A stretch of DNA of 64,000 nucleotides from Filomicrobium sp. (GCA_017792465.1 CP051234.1:3504501-3568500); one strand, 5' to 3'. Numbered from the stretch's first letter, positions 16,684 through 26,646 are shown. Notes: generated from the letters alone by a model not told the origin. A program made the numbers and translations.

Positions 16684-18250
16684 TGGTACCTCCAGTTGGG
16701 GCAACACCGTTCAAAGCCGAGGCGGCGTCAGTTCGGTTGCCGAGGTCCACCATTTCGATCAGTTCCAGTGCCGGATTGACATAGAAAAACAGCGCAATGC
16801 AGCCGAGCATGGTGATGGTGATCGCGATCAAGCAAGCCGTTGGAGCTTCTGCAATCGCAACGGGTTTGTCCTCTGGATGCCCAGGCAAAGGCTTGAAAAA
16901 GGCCCGCGATACAATGGGCATCAGATACGCGATATTGAGAAGGGAGGAGATCATGAAGACGGCGCACGCGAACTGGTAATTTGCGTCAAGTGAGCCGAGT
17001 GCCAAGAACCATTTGCTCCAAGTGCCGCCGAATGGCGGCAGGCCGATGATGCTCAAAGTTGCGATCATGAACGCGAACATTGTCAAAGGCATCTTTTTGC
17101 CGATGCCGTCGAGTTCACTCACTTCGGTTTTGTGATGGGCGACATAGATCGCTCCTGCGCAGAAGAACAAAGTAATCTTCGCAAAGGCATGCATGAGAAT
17201 GTGAAGGGCGCCACCGGTGATGCTTGCGGCTGAAGCGAGAGCGGCCCCAAGCACGATGTATGAGAGTTGACTGACGGTCGAGTAGGCCAGTCGAGCTTTC
17301 AAATTGTCCTGGTTCATGGCGATGATCGAAGCGAGCAGGACGCAGAACGATGCCAGATACACGATCCAGGCGTTGGCGTTGGTGCTCGACAGTGTTTCGA
17401 TGCCGAAGATGTAGACGACGACTTTCAAAATCGAGAAGACACCGGCCTTGACCACGGCGACTGCGTGGAGGAGGGCGGAGACGGGTGTCGGGGCGACCAT
17501 CGCGGCGGGCAGCCAGAAATGCATGGGCATGACTGCGGCTTTGCCGATGCCGAATACGAACAAGGCCAGCAATCCGCCGATAACGAGCGGGCTGAGCGCG
17601 TTGGCGCCGTCTGCTGGGATAATGCCGCCGGCGGTGAAGTCCATCGAGCCGGTCAATGCCCAGGTCAGAATGACTGCGGGCAGGAACAGAACCATCGATG
17701 TGCCGATGAGCAGCATCATATAGACGCGACCGGCCTTCATCGCTTCGGGCGTACCCTTGTGCGTGACGAGCGGGTAGGTCGAGAGCGTCAATGCCTCATA
17801 GGCGAGGAACATCGTGAAGAGGTTGGCAGAGAATGCCAGCGCCATCGTCGACGAGAGGGCGACCGCAAAGCAGACGTAGAACTGCGTTTGGCGGGGCTCG
17901 TTATTTCCGCGCATGTAGCCGATCGAATAGATCGAATTGACGATCCACAAGGTCGAAGCGATCAGCGCGAACAACATGCCCAAGGGTTCGATCTTGAACG
18001 CGAGTTCGAGCCCGGGGGCGACCTCCCAAACCTTAAGCTCGGGAACCTCGCCGGCCAGAATGCGCGGGTAGAGTGACCAGGTGCACATGGCGAGCGCGAC
18101 AGCCGCGACGAGTGTCACCAACTCGCGCAGGTTCGGGATTTTGTAAAAGACGGGGATCAACACCGCCGCAACAGCCGGGATGAGGAGCGCGGCGATAATC
18201 AGTTCCTGTGACGTATAAGCTTGCGTCAGGGAGGTCAGGCTTGTCAGCAT
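16673..18250 (-). CDS. Mrp-type antiporter large subunit (second NuoL/M/N-like protein)
   Basis: A 525-residue polytopic protein of the proton-translocating transporter family. Core residues seen: Glu in FLAYEALTLSTYPLV (TM5), Lys in FGIGKAAVMPMHFWLP (TM7), Lys in AVVKAGVFSILKV (TM8) and Lys in GTWSKWFLALG (TM12). SALLHAVAVVKAG is the NuoL-type His/Lys segment, so it is closer to NuoL/MrpA-N than the neighbouring subunits, but it lacks the MrpA C-terminal half. It starts one base inside the stop of the preceding subunit gene. It may replace the pump part of MrpA in this complex. Confidence 0.87.
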   Translation of the reverse strand: MLTSLTSLTQAYTSQELIIAALLIPAVAAVLIPVFYKIPNLRELVTLVAAVALAMCTWSLYPRILAGEVPELKVWEVAPGLELAFKIEPLGMLFALIASTLWIVNSIYSIGYMRGNNEPRQTQFYVCFAVALSSTMALAFSANLFTMFLAYEALTLSTYPLVTHKGTPEAMKAGRVYMMLLIGTSMVLFLPAVILTWALTGSMDFTAGGIIPADGANALSPLVIGGLLALFVFGIGKAAVMPMHFWLPAAMVAPTPVSALLHAVAVVKAGVFSILKVVVYIFGIETLSSTNANAWIVYLASFCVLLASIIAMNQDNLKARLAYSTVSQLSYIVLGAALASAASITGGALHILMHAFAKITLFFCAGAIYVAHHKTEVSELDGIGKKMPLTMFAFMIATLSIIGLPPFGGTWSKWFLALGSLDANYQFACAVFMISSLLNIAYLMPIVSRAFFKPLPGHPEDKPVAIAEAPTACLIAITITMLGCIALFFYVNPALELIEMVDLGNRTDAASALNGVAPTGGTNGR

Positions 18251-19767
18251 CAGCGGATCCCCCCGATCAGAATGTCAGCAGCTTTCGCGGAGACGTCGGC
18301 GGTTAAGCGCGTATCGAAGCCTAAGTAGACGGTGAGACCGGCGAGAAGCCAAAGAGGGATGAGCATGGATAACGGCGCTTCTTTGGCTGTGGCGGCGGCG
18401 GGTGAGGGTTCGCGGAACCACACCACTTCTGTGATGCGTCCAATGTAGACGACCGAAATCAATGAGCTGGCGACGATCATGAAGACGACCGAGTAGAGCC
18501 CGGCGTCAATCGCGCCGATGGCCAGATACCACTTGGAGATGAAGCCAGAGGTGCCAGGCGTTCCCATCAGTCCGATACCGGCAATGGCGAAGGCGGCCAT
18601 CGTCAGCGGCATCTTGCGGCCGATGCCGGACATATCCGAATAAAGGACCGAGCCGATGCGATAGAAGACGGCGCCAAGTGCCAAGAACAAAGCCGTCTTC
18701 ATGATGGCGTGGTTGGCGATATGGGCTAGAGCGCCAGTCATGCTGGCCTGATTTGCCAAGGCGACGCCGAGCATGATGTACCCGACCTGTGCGACCGATG
18801 AGTAGGCCAGCATGCGCTTGGCGTTGTTTTCAAAGACCGCACTGAAGGACGCGAGGAACATCGCAGCCAGCGACAAGACGAGCAGCAAATCCGGGATCGG
18901 AAGGGCTTCTACCGAAAGAGCTGTCCCGAAGACGGAAAAGACCACTCGGATCAATAGATAGATTGCGGCTTTGGTGGCTGTGCCCGCCAGGAAGGCCGTC
19001 GCAACCGAGGGCGCGTAGGCGTAGGCGTTCGGGAGCCAGACGTGCATTGGGAAGAGCGCGAGCTTGAGGGCCAGACCGACGACGATGAACCCGAGAGCCG
19101 TGAGCGTGGCGTTGCGCATGCCCGGATCGGCGACAGCTGTCGAGAGGCGCTGCGAAAGATCGTCGAAATTCAAGGTGCCGGTGACGAGATAGAGGAGGCC
19201 GACGCCAATGATATAGAAGGTCGCGCCGATGGTGCCCATGATGAGGTACTGATAGGAGGCCAGCAGCGCGCGGCGATGGCGACCAAGCGCGATCAGCACG
19301 TAAGTCGAGAGCGAGGAGATTTCCAGGAAGACGAAAGCGTTGAAGGCGTCGCCCGTGATGACGATGCCAAGCAAGCCGCCAAGGCACAGGAGGTACATGG
19401 TGATGTACCAGGACTGGGCGGGTTCCTCGATCTCCGCAGCGATGCTGCGGCGGGCATAGGGCAGGATGACTGCGCCGATGAAAGAGATGACGCACAGCAC
19501 GTAAGCCGACAGTTGATCGACCTTATAGACAATGCCGAAAGGCGCGTCCCAGTTGCCGATCTTGTAGATGATCGGCTGGCCGGTCTCGAGCACTTTCAGC
19601 AATAGCGTTATCGACATCAGAGGCAGCGACAGCGTGACGATGAGCGCCAGCAGCCAAGCCAGAACGCCGCGACGCAGGAACGTCGAGAATAGGGCGCCGA
19701 AGATCGGCGTCATGACGAGAAGGATCGGCAGGTGAGGCTCGGCCGCACCCCAATTCAAAGCGCTCAT
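18250..19767 (-). CDS. mrpD: Mrp-type antiporter subunit D (first NuoL/M/N-like protein)
   Basis: A 505-residue membrane protein directly after the MrpC-like gene, the normal place of MrpD. Core residues: Glu in VFLEISSLSTYVLIAL (TM5), Lys in LALKLALFPMHVWLP (TM7), Lys in GTATKAAIYLLIR (TM8) and Lys in FISKWYLA (TM12). About 14 helices, the usual MrpD length. It overlaps mrpC by four bases (ATGA) and touches the next subunit gene. It couples cation movement to protons in the inner membrane. Confidence 0.9.
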   Translation of the reverse strand: MSALNWGAAEPHLPILLVMTPIFGALFSTFLRRGVLAWLLALIVTLSLPLMSITLLLKVLETGQPIIYKIGNWDAPFGIVYKVDQLSAYVLCVISFIGAVILPYARRSIAAEIEEPAQSWYITMYLLCLGGLLGIVITGDAFNAFVFLEISSLSTYVLIALGRHRRALLASYQYLIMGTIGATFYIIGVGLLYLVTGTLNFDDLSQRLSTAVADPGMRNATLTALGFIVVGLALKLALFPMHVWLPNAYAYAPSVATAFLAGTATKAAIYLLIRVVFSVFGTALSVEALPIPDLLLVLSLAAMFLASFSAVFENNAKRMLAYSSVAQVGYIMLGVALANQASMTGALAHIANHAIMKTALFLALGAVFYRIGSVLYSDMSGIGRKMPLTMAAFAIAGIGLMGTPGTSGFISKWYLAIGAIDAGLYSVVFMIVASSLISVVYIGRITEVVWFREPSPAAATAKEAPLSMLIPLWLLAGLTVYLGFDTRLTADVSAKAADILIGGIR

Positions 19768-20135
19768 TCTGACTCCGGATCCTTCGTGAAGATTTCATCC
19801 TCTTCGACGGTGCCATAGGCTTCCTTGATGCGCACAACGAGGGCGAGGCCGAGCGCGAGGGTGGCGACGCCAACGACGATGGCCGTCAGCATGAGGACGT
19901 GTGGAAGAGGGTTCGCGTAAACTGTGAAGTTCTTGTCGTAGATCGGCGCGGTGCCGCCGACGATTTTCGCGGGCGTCAGATACAACAGATAGACGGAGGT
20001 CTGAAACAGCGACAAACCGATCAGCTTCTTGATGAGATTGCCGCGGGCGATGACGATAAAGAGCCCCGAAATCATCAGGAAGATGGTGATGTAGTAGTTG
20101 TAGTGTGCGGAGAATTGTTGGAGGGCGTCCATCAT
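19764..20135 (-). CDS. mrpC: Mrp-type antiporter subunit C (NuoK-like)
   Basis: A 123-residue protein with three transmembrane helices, homologous to NuoK. Seen: NYYITIFLMISGLFIVIARG, then NLIKKLIGLSLFQTSVYLLYL and ALMLTAIVVGVA-like third helix (read as VLMLTAIVVGVATLALGLAL), then an acidic tail with EEDEIFTKDPESE. Four-base overlaps on both sides show tight translational coupling within the operon. Confidence 0.92.
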   Translation of the reverse strand: MMDALQQFSAHYNYYITIFLMISGLFIVIARGNLIKKLIGLSLFQTSVYLLYLTPAKIVGGTAPIYDKNFTVYANPLPHVLMLTAIVVGVATLALGLALVVRIKEAYGTVEEDEIFTKDPESE

Positions 20136-20551
20136 GAGCGCCCCCTTTCTACGAATGCGTAGAACATTACGATCATGGTGCTGCAGACGGTGATGAGAAC
20201 GCCCAATTCAACGGTGAAGATTCCCCATTCGTGGGCGTGCAGGAAGTCGTGGGCGAAGGCTGTGTACTCGAGGAAATTGTCGCCCAGAAATATGCCGGCC
20301 ATTCCGGTTCCCGCGTAGAGCAGGACGCCAAGGGGCACCATCATTTCGACAATTGCCGGGGGGGCGATCTGCTTGGCTGCGCGAATGCCGAAGATCAAGG
20401 CGTAGAGGATCACCATGCCGGCCGCGATGACGCCGGCCTGGAAGCCGCCGCCGGGGCCATAGTCGCCGTGGAACTGCACGTAAAGCGCAAACAATAAGAT
20501 GAAGGGAAGGACGAGCTTGGCGCCGACCCTGAGGATCAGGTCAAACCTCAT
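20132..20551 (-). CDS. mrpB: Mrp-type antiporter subunit B (MnhB domain)
   Basis: A 139-residue membrane protein with four helices. The MnhB signature HGDYGPGGGFQAGVIAAG is at about residues 29-46, followed by a long helix LYALIFGIRAA. The Gly-rich loop near the N-terminus is the strongest family mark. It overlaps its neighbours by four bases on each side. In canonical Mrp operons MrpB follows MrpA; here it follows a short DUF4040/MbhE-like protein that stands for the end of MrpA. Confidence 0.9.
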   Translation of the reverse strand: MRFDLILRVGAKLVLPFILLFALYVQFHGDYGPGGGFQAGVIAAGMVILYALIFGIRAAKQIAPPAIVEMMVPLGVLLYAGTGMAGIFLGDNFLEYTAFAHDFLHAHEWGIFTVELGVLITVCSTMIVMFYAFVERGRS

Positions 20552-21201
20552 GCCGATGTCCCTCCGGCCGATGTGCCTCCGTTCGCGGCGTCGCTTGCGG
20601 ATCGTGCGCTGGGCTCATTTTCATCATCTTCGTCGTCACGCTTGCGGCCGGCCGAAGAGACCCGCCAGCCACCTTGCAAGAGGAGCAGCACGCCAATACC
20701 GGCTGTGAAAACGACGGCCGTCTCGCCCAAGGTATCGTAGCCGCGGAAGTCGGCCAACACGGCGGTGACCATGTTTGGCGGCATCTTGTGATCCTTGGAA
20801 TACTGGATGTAGGTCGGTCCGACGTGTTTGTGGATCGGGGCGTCGGCGACGCCGAACTTCGGCAGGCCGCTTGTTCCCCAGATCAGGATTGCGCCAACGG
20901 CCAGCGACAGACACAGCGGGATGATGACGCTGCGGCGCTGGGGATATTCCATCGACCCGGTCAGATATAGTGTCGCCAGAAGGATCACCGTCGAAATGCC
21001 GGCGCCGACAGAGGCTTCAGTCATGGCGACGTCGACGGCGTCTAGCGCGATCATGATGCTGGCCATCAGGAACGAATAGATGCCCGAGAGGATGACGACG
21101 CCGAACATGTTTCTTTGGCGAATGATCGCGAGCGTGATGCCTGCCAGAAGCGTCAGCAGCAGCGAGATTACGAAGGTTTCTGCGTTCGGTGCTTCGGTCA
21201 T
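20548..21201 (-). CDS. DUF4040/MbhE-like antiporter subunit (stands for the C-terminal part of MrpA)
   Basis: A 217-residue protein with about six helices. Residues 1-85 match DUF4040 (MbhD-like), with the core LDAVDVAMTEASVGAGIS; residues 90-195 have the MbhE-like form, including a periplasmic loop (VGPTYIQYSKDHKMPPNMV) and a last helix TAGIGVLLLLQGGW. The tail is acidic and Ser/Gly-rich. In Mrp antiporters these parts are fused to the C-terminus of MrpA; here, as in archaeal Mbh/Mrp modules, they are a separate protein and no NuoL half is attached. Four-base overlaps with mrpG and mrpB. Confidence 0.85.
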   Translation of the reverse strand: MTEAPNAETFVISLLLTLLAGITLAIIRQRNMFGVVILSGIYSFLMASIMIALDAVDVAMTEASVGAGISTVILLATLYLTGSMEYPQRRSVIIPLCLSLAVGAILIWGTSGLPKFGVADAPIHKHVGPTYIQYSKDHKMPPNMVTAVLADFRGYDTLGETAVVFTAGIGVLLLLQGGWRVSSAGRKRDDEDDENEPSARSASDAANGGTSAGGTSA

Positions 21202-21584
21202 GAGTTTGGCGCCTCGCTCTTGTCGGCCGAGGAGGACTCCGAGTTATCGCCGGCGGCGGGCAGTTCGCGGTTGCGGCGATCTTCCGACAGGACTGGATCG
21301 ATGCCGGCGTAAAGCGCGGCTTGAGCCAGGGCGTGACTTGCGACCGGCCCGAAGAAGAAGAACAACGCCAGGACGAACCACAGTTTGAGAGAGACAAGGG
21401 TGAAACCGGCCTGGATGATAAAGCCGATAATGAGGAGGGTGGCACCCAGCGTATCGATGATGCTGGCTGAATGCATGCGGGTGTAGACGTCGGGCATCCG
21501 CAGCAAGCCGATGGTTCCGACGAGGATGAAGAAGCATCCCAGAACGATGAAGACCCAGGAGACGGCGTCGGCAATCATTTCCAT
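21198..21584 (-). CDS. mrpG: Mrp-type antiporter subunit G
   Basis: A 128-residue protein with three helices. The PhaG/MnhG signature is IVLGCFFILVGTIGLLRMPD then VYTRMHSASIIDTLGA at about residues 13-48. The tail after residue 85 is polar and acidic. The frame is open much further upstream, but the ATG at 21584 has AGGAGGG just ahead and gives the family length; it lies inside the end of mrpF (10-base overlap). Confidence 0.92.
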   Translation of the reverse strand: MEMIADAVSWVFIVLGCFFILVGTIGLLRMPDVYTRMHSASIIDTLGATLLIIGFIIQAGFTLVSLKLWFVLALFFFFGPVASHALAQAALYAGIDPVLSEDRRNRELPAAGDNSESSSADKSEAPNS

Positions 21585-21865
21585 GCCTTGCCCTCCTTTT
21601 CTTCCACGTCGTAGGCCAAATCGCCATGGCGGAAAAATTTGAGAACCGCGAACGTGCCGATGAGGTTCAAGAGGCCGTAGGTGAGGCCGATATCGAGAAA
21701 CTCGGGGCGATCGGTCAAGAAGCCGATGGAGGCGAGCAGCAGGATCGCAAGGGTGCCGATGGTGTTGCTGGCCAGCACGCGGTCGAAGACGGTCGGGCCT
21801 CGGACCGCTCGGACGACGGTGATGAGCAACGCCAGAAGGATCACGCCGGTAGACAGGTAGAACAT
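21575..21865 (-). CDS. mrpF: Mrp-type antiporter subunit F
   Basis: A 96-residue protein with three helices: the opening MFYLSTGVILLALLITVVRA, then the MrpF motif RGPTVFDRVLASNTIG at about 22-37, LLASIGFLTDRPEFLDIGL and a final helix with FAVLKFF. Its ATG overlaps the last base of mrpE, and its end overlaps mrpG. Confidence 0.92.
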   Translation of the reverse strand: MFYLSTGVILLALLITVVRAVRGPTVFDRVLASNTIGTLAILLLASIGFLTDRPEFLDIGLTYGLLNLIGTFAVLKFFRHGDLAYDVEEKEGKAWK

Positions 21866-22338
21866 CAGGCGGTCCCTTCGAATTGCGATACGCGTTTGTC
21901 CATGCCGCCGGCCTCAAGGTCGTCGGCGCCCTCCTTGACGATCGCGTGGACCGTGAAAACGTCACCTTCGACCCCGGTGGTGATGGTGCCCGGTGTCAGC
22001 GTAATGGAGTTGGCGTATGTGGCTTTTCCGGCGGCCGTCTTCTGACTGGCGCGGATTTTGGTGAACGTCGGCGAGATCGGCAGGCGCGGGTCGAGGACGA
22101 GTTTGGTCACCGACCAGGCTGACTTTGCGATCTCGATGTAGAGCCAGAGCCAGTACGACGGCGCGGCGGCGAGGAGTTCGACGGGCTCGCCTTCGTCGTC
22201 GATGATGTGCATGCGGTTGGCGGCGAGGACGACGAGGATGACGGAGAGGACGCCCATCGCGAGCAGGAAGCTCGTATAGTGGCCAGACAGGATCAGCCAG
22301 AACGCCAGGAGCGCTGCGGCGAGCACAATTGATCTCAA
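21865..22338 (-). CDS. mrpE: Mrp-type antiporter subunit E, first gene of the operon
   Basis: About 157 residues. Two N-terminal helices (IVLAAALLAFWLILSG and LLAMGVLSVILVVLAANRM) are followed by the MrpE soluble domain: PSYWLWLYIEIAKSAWSVTK, ILDPRLPISPT-like LDPRLPISPTF, and NSITLTPGTIT. The start is taken as TTG at 22338, with GGGAGG seven bases upstream; an ATG at 22377 would add 13 residues but has no such site. It is the promoter-proximal gene: operon order is E-F-G-(DUF4040/MbhE)-B-C-D-D2-small protein-D3. Confidence 0.88.
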   Translation of the reverse strand: MRSIVLAAALLAFWLILSGHYTSFLLAMGVLSVILVVLAANRMHIIDDEGEPVELLAAAPSYWLWLYIEIAKSAWSVTKLVLDPRLPISPTFTKIRASQKTAAGKATYANSITLTPGTITTGVEGDVFTVHAIVKEGADDLEAGGMDKRVSQFEGTA

Positions 22339-23098
22339 AGTGTTGCCTCCCAGCAGAGAGCCGTGCCTTGCCAGCACTTGGTATATCGTATGCCAGCTAT
22401 TGTTAGCTCAGGTTGCGGCCAAATTCCAAGCACGTTCGGTGAAGTTTTTTGAAGAATGTCCGGCAACTGTGGTCCCTCGAAACTTTTGTTGCGCCGCCGC
22501 AAGGGCGCCGGTGCCACAGCTATTCAACCCGGTTTCGACCGCAAAAGTCCAGGTTCGTTGTTCGGCTTTAGAACGAACGATGTAGGTTTGCCTTCCGGAA
22601 TTTTGCCGTGCAATGCGGCTGGTGATGCGGGCAGGTTGGGCTGTGCGAAGATCCTGGCGTACGGCCCGTTTTTGTTAAGCCTATTGTGTTCGAGAGCGCA
22701 ATATCCCGATGTCCGCTTATAGCGTGAAAACGGCCGGTGGGGTGCGATTTACAGTGATGCGCCGGCGTGGTTGCTCGGGCGAATGCGGATTGCTGACGCT
22801 TGTCGGTGGAACCGGCGATCGCGTTGGCGCGTTTTTCTTATGCCATCTCAGCGCCCGATGCGTGCCTTGTTCATGGCAAGTTCACAAGCAGTGCCGCATT
22901 GTCACGGGTACTGACCGCAATTGGGCCATCTGGGCAGTGTATGAAGCTCTCTTAGTGGAAGTCCTGCGCGCCCGTGAGTGATATGCAACTAAGGTGCGCA
23001 AGACCGATGTCAGGCCAATACCGACGGCCTCAGGTTTTATTAAGCGACAGGCTCCAAGTTGGGATGATCAAACTAGCCGGAGCATTGGGGAGAATACG
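22339..23098. other. long intergenic region upstream of two divergent genes
   Basis: About 760 bases without a supported gene. It must hold the promoter of the mrp operon on the left and of the small secreted protein on the right. An open frame of 90 codons (22709-22981) has no family resemblance, no ribosome binding site and an irregular composition. No RNA gene was recognised. Confidence 0.5.
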
Positions 23099-23494
23099 AT
23101 GAAGACCATGATCAAATATTTCGCTCTTGCAGTTGTCGCCTTGGCGCTGCCGCTTTCCGCACAATCGGCAACGGCCGCAGAAATGCGCCAGCCCGGTCAG
23201 GCGATTCAATCGCTGAACGGTAGTGCTGCTAAAGCGCCTGTTGGCGTCCTGGCACAGACCAAGACCGCGCCTCAGAAAATCGTCGTTGCCGGCCGTGGAG
23301 GCCGCATCGGTGCAGCCATCGTTGGCGGGATCGTCGCTGGTGCGCTGATCTCGGGTGCTGCGCGTGCCCATGAATATGATCGCCGCCGCTACTACTATCG
23401 CGATCGGTATGCAAACCGCTGCGACCGTTGGCTGTGGAAGTGCGAAAACGGTCATCGCTGGGCCTGCCGCAAGTTCGATCACAACTGCGACTGA
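23099..23494 (+). CDS. small secreted protein with glycine-zipper segment and cysteine-rich tail
   Basis: A 131-residue protein without a named family. A signal peptide (MKTMIKYFALAVVALALPL...ATAAE, cleavage near residue 24) is followed by a polar part, a Gly-rich helix (GRGGRIGAAIVGGIVAGALI, about 67-86) of glycine-zipper type, an Arg/Tyr-rich stretch (YDRRRYYYRDRY) and a tail with four Cys (CDRWLWKCENGHRWACRKF...NC). It is probably periplasmic or outer-membrane associated, with two disulfides. The ATG at 23099 has GGGGAG ahead. Similar small proteins are frequent in Hyphomicrobiales, without known function. Confidence 0.7.
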   Translation: MKTMIKYFALAVVALALPLSAQSATAAEMRQPGQAIQSLNGSAAKAPVGVLAQTKTAPQKIVVAGRGGRIGAAIVGGIVAGALISGAARAHEYDRRRYYYRDRYANRCDRWLWKCENGHRWACRKFDHNCD

Positions 23495-23565
23495 GACTGA
23501 CCACGCGAAGGGCAGAAGTGTTGCCGGCTTCCTCCGCGATGCTTCTGCCAAATAGCCACGACCAA

Positions 23566-23598
23566 AACGCGCCCTGCATTTTGCGGGGCGTTTTTTTT
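23566..23598 (+). terminator. rho-independent terminator after the small secreted protein
   Basis: A stem made by AACGC-GCCCTGC and GCGGGGCGTT, with one bulge and a short loop (CATTTT region), runs directly into eight T residues. A strong intrinsic terminator. Confidence 0.8.
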
Positions 23599-23656
23599 GC
23601 CCGTGGTTCCCCGCGGGACTTGGTTTTGCGGGGGCAACGTTGTTCGCCATTTGTTC

Positions 23657-23661
23657 GACTC
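23657..23661. promoter_or_regulatory. GANTC methylation site in the ccrM upstream region
   Basis: GACTC at 23657-23661, about 50 bases before the CtrA box and 155 bases before ccrM. The methylation state of GANTC sites near promoters controls cell-cycle genes in Caulobacter, including ccrM itself. One such site may occur by chance, so the regulatory role is inference. Confidence 0.4.
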
Positions 23662-23705
23662 ATTGGTCCGTCATGTCTCAGTGGCCGGCGGGAGTGGGCG
23701 AGGCG

Positions 23706-23721
23706 TTAACACTGTCTTAAC
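23706..23721. promoter_or_regulatory. CtrA box TTAA-N7-TTAA(C)
   Basis: TTAA at 23706-23709 and TTAA at 23717-23720 are separated by exactly seven bases (CACTGTC), with the conserved C after the second half. This is a perfect match to the full CtrA binding site of alphaproteobacteria. It lies 92 bases before the ccrM start codon. In Caulobacter CtrA activates ccrM late in S phase, so the site fits its gene. Confidence 0.8.
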
Positions 23722-23803
23722 GATCTCACCCGAAGAGTGCGCTATAACCGTTGGCGCGTGGCATTAGTCCCGTGTTGTCGTCAGTTGAGTTGTCGTTGCG
23801 TGA

Positions 23804-24982
<1,179 letters not shown>

Positions 24983-25251
24983 ACCCGTGGGCCACGGTCG
25001 GCAAATTCCAAGAACACCTGGGATTGCCGGGACTTAACGCAAACTGCTAAAAATCTTCAAGTTCAGCTTTGGACTTCATATTCTGCTGCGCGTGACAGTG
25101 CTATTGCTGGCCGCGTGGGGACTATGGATCGCCGCAGAATGCGATCCGTTCAGCTGAGGTTGAGGGAAGCGCTTGTAGATTGGGCTGCAACGGGCGGGCA
25201 ATTTCGCTGCGCCCGGGTCTCAGATAGGCGCGCGTTAGGGAGGTTACAGCG

Positions 25252-26646
25252 ATGCTTTCTCGAACCGGACCGGAGCGGTTCATCGACGAAGTCGCTGTAT
25301 TCCGTTCGGCGCTCGCGCGGCCGATTGCCAGCGCCGCCGTCCTGGAGCAGATGCTCGAGCGGATTTATCGCTCCTTCGAGCAGCAGGATTTTTATCGCTA
25401 CGACGTCTTCAACGAGCGCGATAAAGCGCCGGCGACGATGATGTCGCTTTTTGATCTGCAGCAGGAATTGCGCGCTGCGGTTGCCAGTTGGCACGAACAG
25501 GGGCTGATGTCGCGGCCGGCGCAGAAGTCTGCGCGCGACTGCCTGAGGGCGGCGCGGTATGCCATCGATATCCTGGGTGAATTGTGGATCGGCTATAAGC
25601 AACTTCCCGAAGATGCGAAGCCCTATCGGGCGTTCAGTGGGGCCAATCACAACACGCTGTTCAATCGTGCGTTTCCGCGCGATGCCGACGGGAGCATGGA
25701 TTTCTATTCAGGCGATCTCATTCTGACGCGCGGCAGCCTGCACAACAGCGCGGCGATCGCCCGAATTGGCGATGTGGATTCCCAGTTCAGCCATGTCGCG
25801 GTCGTCTATGTCGATGCGCGCGGGCAATACTGGGCGGTCGAAAGCCTGATCGAGGTTGGCGGGGCGATCACGCCTCTCGACAAATGGCTCGAACACAACA
25901 TTGGCCGCGCCGTCCTATTCCGCCATCGCGATCCGGTTCTGGCGCAGCGTGCGGCGACCTTGATCCATGACCGGGTGCGTCATTCGCTGGACCCTGGCGG
26001 TAAGACGATCCTTTATGATTTCTCGATGACGCTCGATCCCAAGACGCACAATCTTTATTGCTCGAAGCTGGTCCGGCGGGCGTTCAAGGAAGCAAGCGAC
26101 GGCGCGGTTTTGCTGCCGACGTTCACGACGCGGCTCGATATGAAGAACCGGGACTTCCCGCGTCGGATTGGTGTCACAGCGGTTGAGACATTCGCGCCGG
26201 GTGATCTGGAGCTGGAGCCCGATTTCGATATCGTGGCGGAATGGCGCGACTACCGGGTGACGTCGGAATTGCGTCTCAAAGACATCATCATGGACAAGCT
26301 CTTCGAATGGATGGAGCGTGACGGCTACAAGTTCGATGAGACGTTGAAGATCCGATTGATTTCGATCCTGGGACGGCTGGCGAGCTATTTCTCGCAGGAC
26401 GTGAAGGAGATGATCGACAGCGTCATTCCGGTGGTGCCGGTCAACATGAAGCGTAGCGCGATTGCGGCGATTGCCATGCTGCACGAGACGGCCGAGCCGA
26501 TCTATCAGGAACTGAAGGTCTACGAAAAAGAGCGCACCGAGCGCTCAGGCGTTCCGCTGCATCCGCGCGAAGTCCGTCAGATCCTGGAGCGGATGCATGA
26601 CACCAAAGGTGCGCGGATCGGCTATCTGACCCGACCGCTCGATTGA
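25252..26646 (+). CDS. YiiX/YebB-like permuted papain-fold (NlpC/P60-type) cysteine hydrolase
   Basis: A 464-residue cytoplasmic-looking protein (no signal). The central domain has the permuted order of the YiiX group: YSGDLILTRGSLHNSAAI, then the His in FSHVAVVYVDARGQYWAVES, then the Cys in LYCSKLVRRAFKEA. An N-terminal helical domain of about 150 residues and a C-terminal helical domain (about 340-464) flank it. The group includes amidases acting on lipids or peptidoglycan-like substrates, but no substrate can be named here. The ATG at 25252 has GGGAGG seven to eight bases upstream. It lies 270 bases after ccrM. Confidence 0.75.
   Translation: MLSRTGPERFIDEVAVFRSALARPIASAAVLEQMLERIYRSFEQQDFYRYDVFNERDKAPATMMSLFDLQQELRAAVASWHEQGLMSRPAQKSARDCLRAARYAIDILGELWIGYKQLPEDAKPYRAFSGANHNTLFNRAFPRDADGSMDFYSGDLILTRGSLHNSAAIARIGDVDSQFSHVAVVYVDARGQYWAVESLIEVGGAITPLDKWLEHNIGRAVLFRHRDPVLAQRAATLIHDRVRHSLDPGGKTILYDFSMTLDPKTHNLYCSKLVRRAFKEASDGAVLLPTFTTRLDMKNRDFPRRIGVTAVETFAPGDLELEPDFDIVAEWRDYRVTSELRLKDIIMDKLFEWMERDGYKFDETLKIRLISILGRLASYFSQDVKEMIDSVIPVVPVNMKRSAIAAIAMLHETAEPIYQELKVYEKERTERSGVPLHPREVRQILERMHDTKGARIGYLTRPLD

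Noticed and set aside
17267-18076. Open frame of about 270 codons on the plus strand across an antiporter subunit gene
   Set aside because: Rich in Asp, Glu, Gln and Gly, the usual antisense of membrane-protein codons; no start signal.
21585-21965. Upstream extension of the mrpG frame
   Set aside because: Runs antisense-free but out of frame through mrpF; the ATG at 21584 has a strong ribosome binding site and gives the family length.
22709-22981. 90-codon open frame in the gap before the small secreted protein
   Set aside because: No ribosome binding site, no family, and an uneven composition rich in Cys and Trp.
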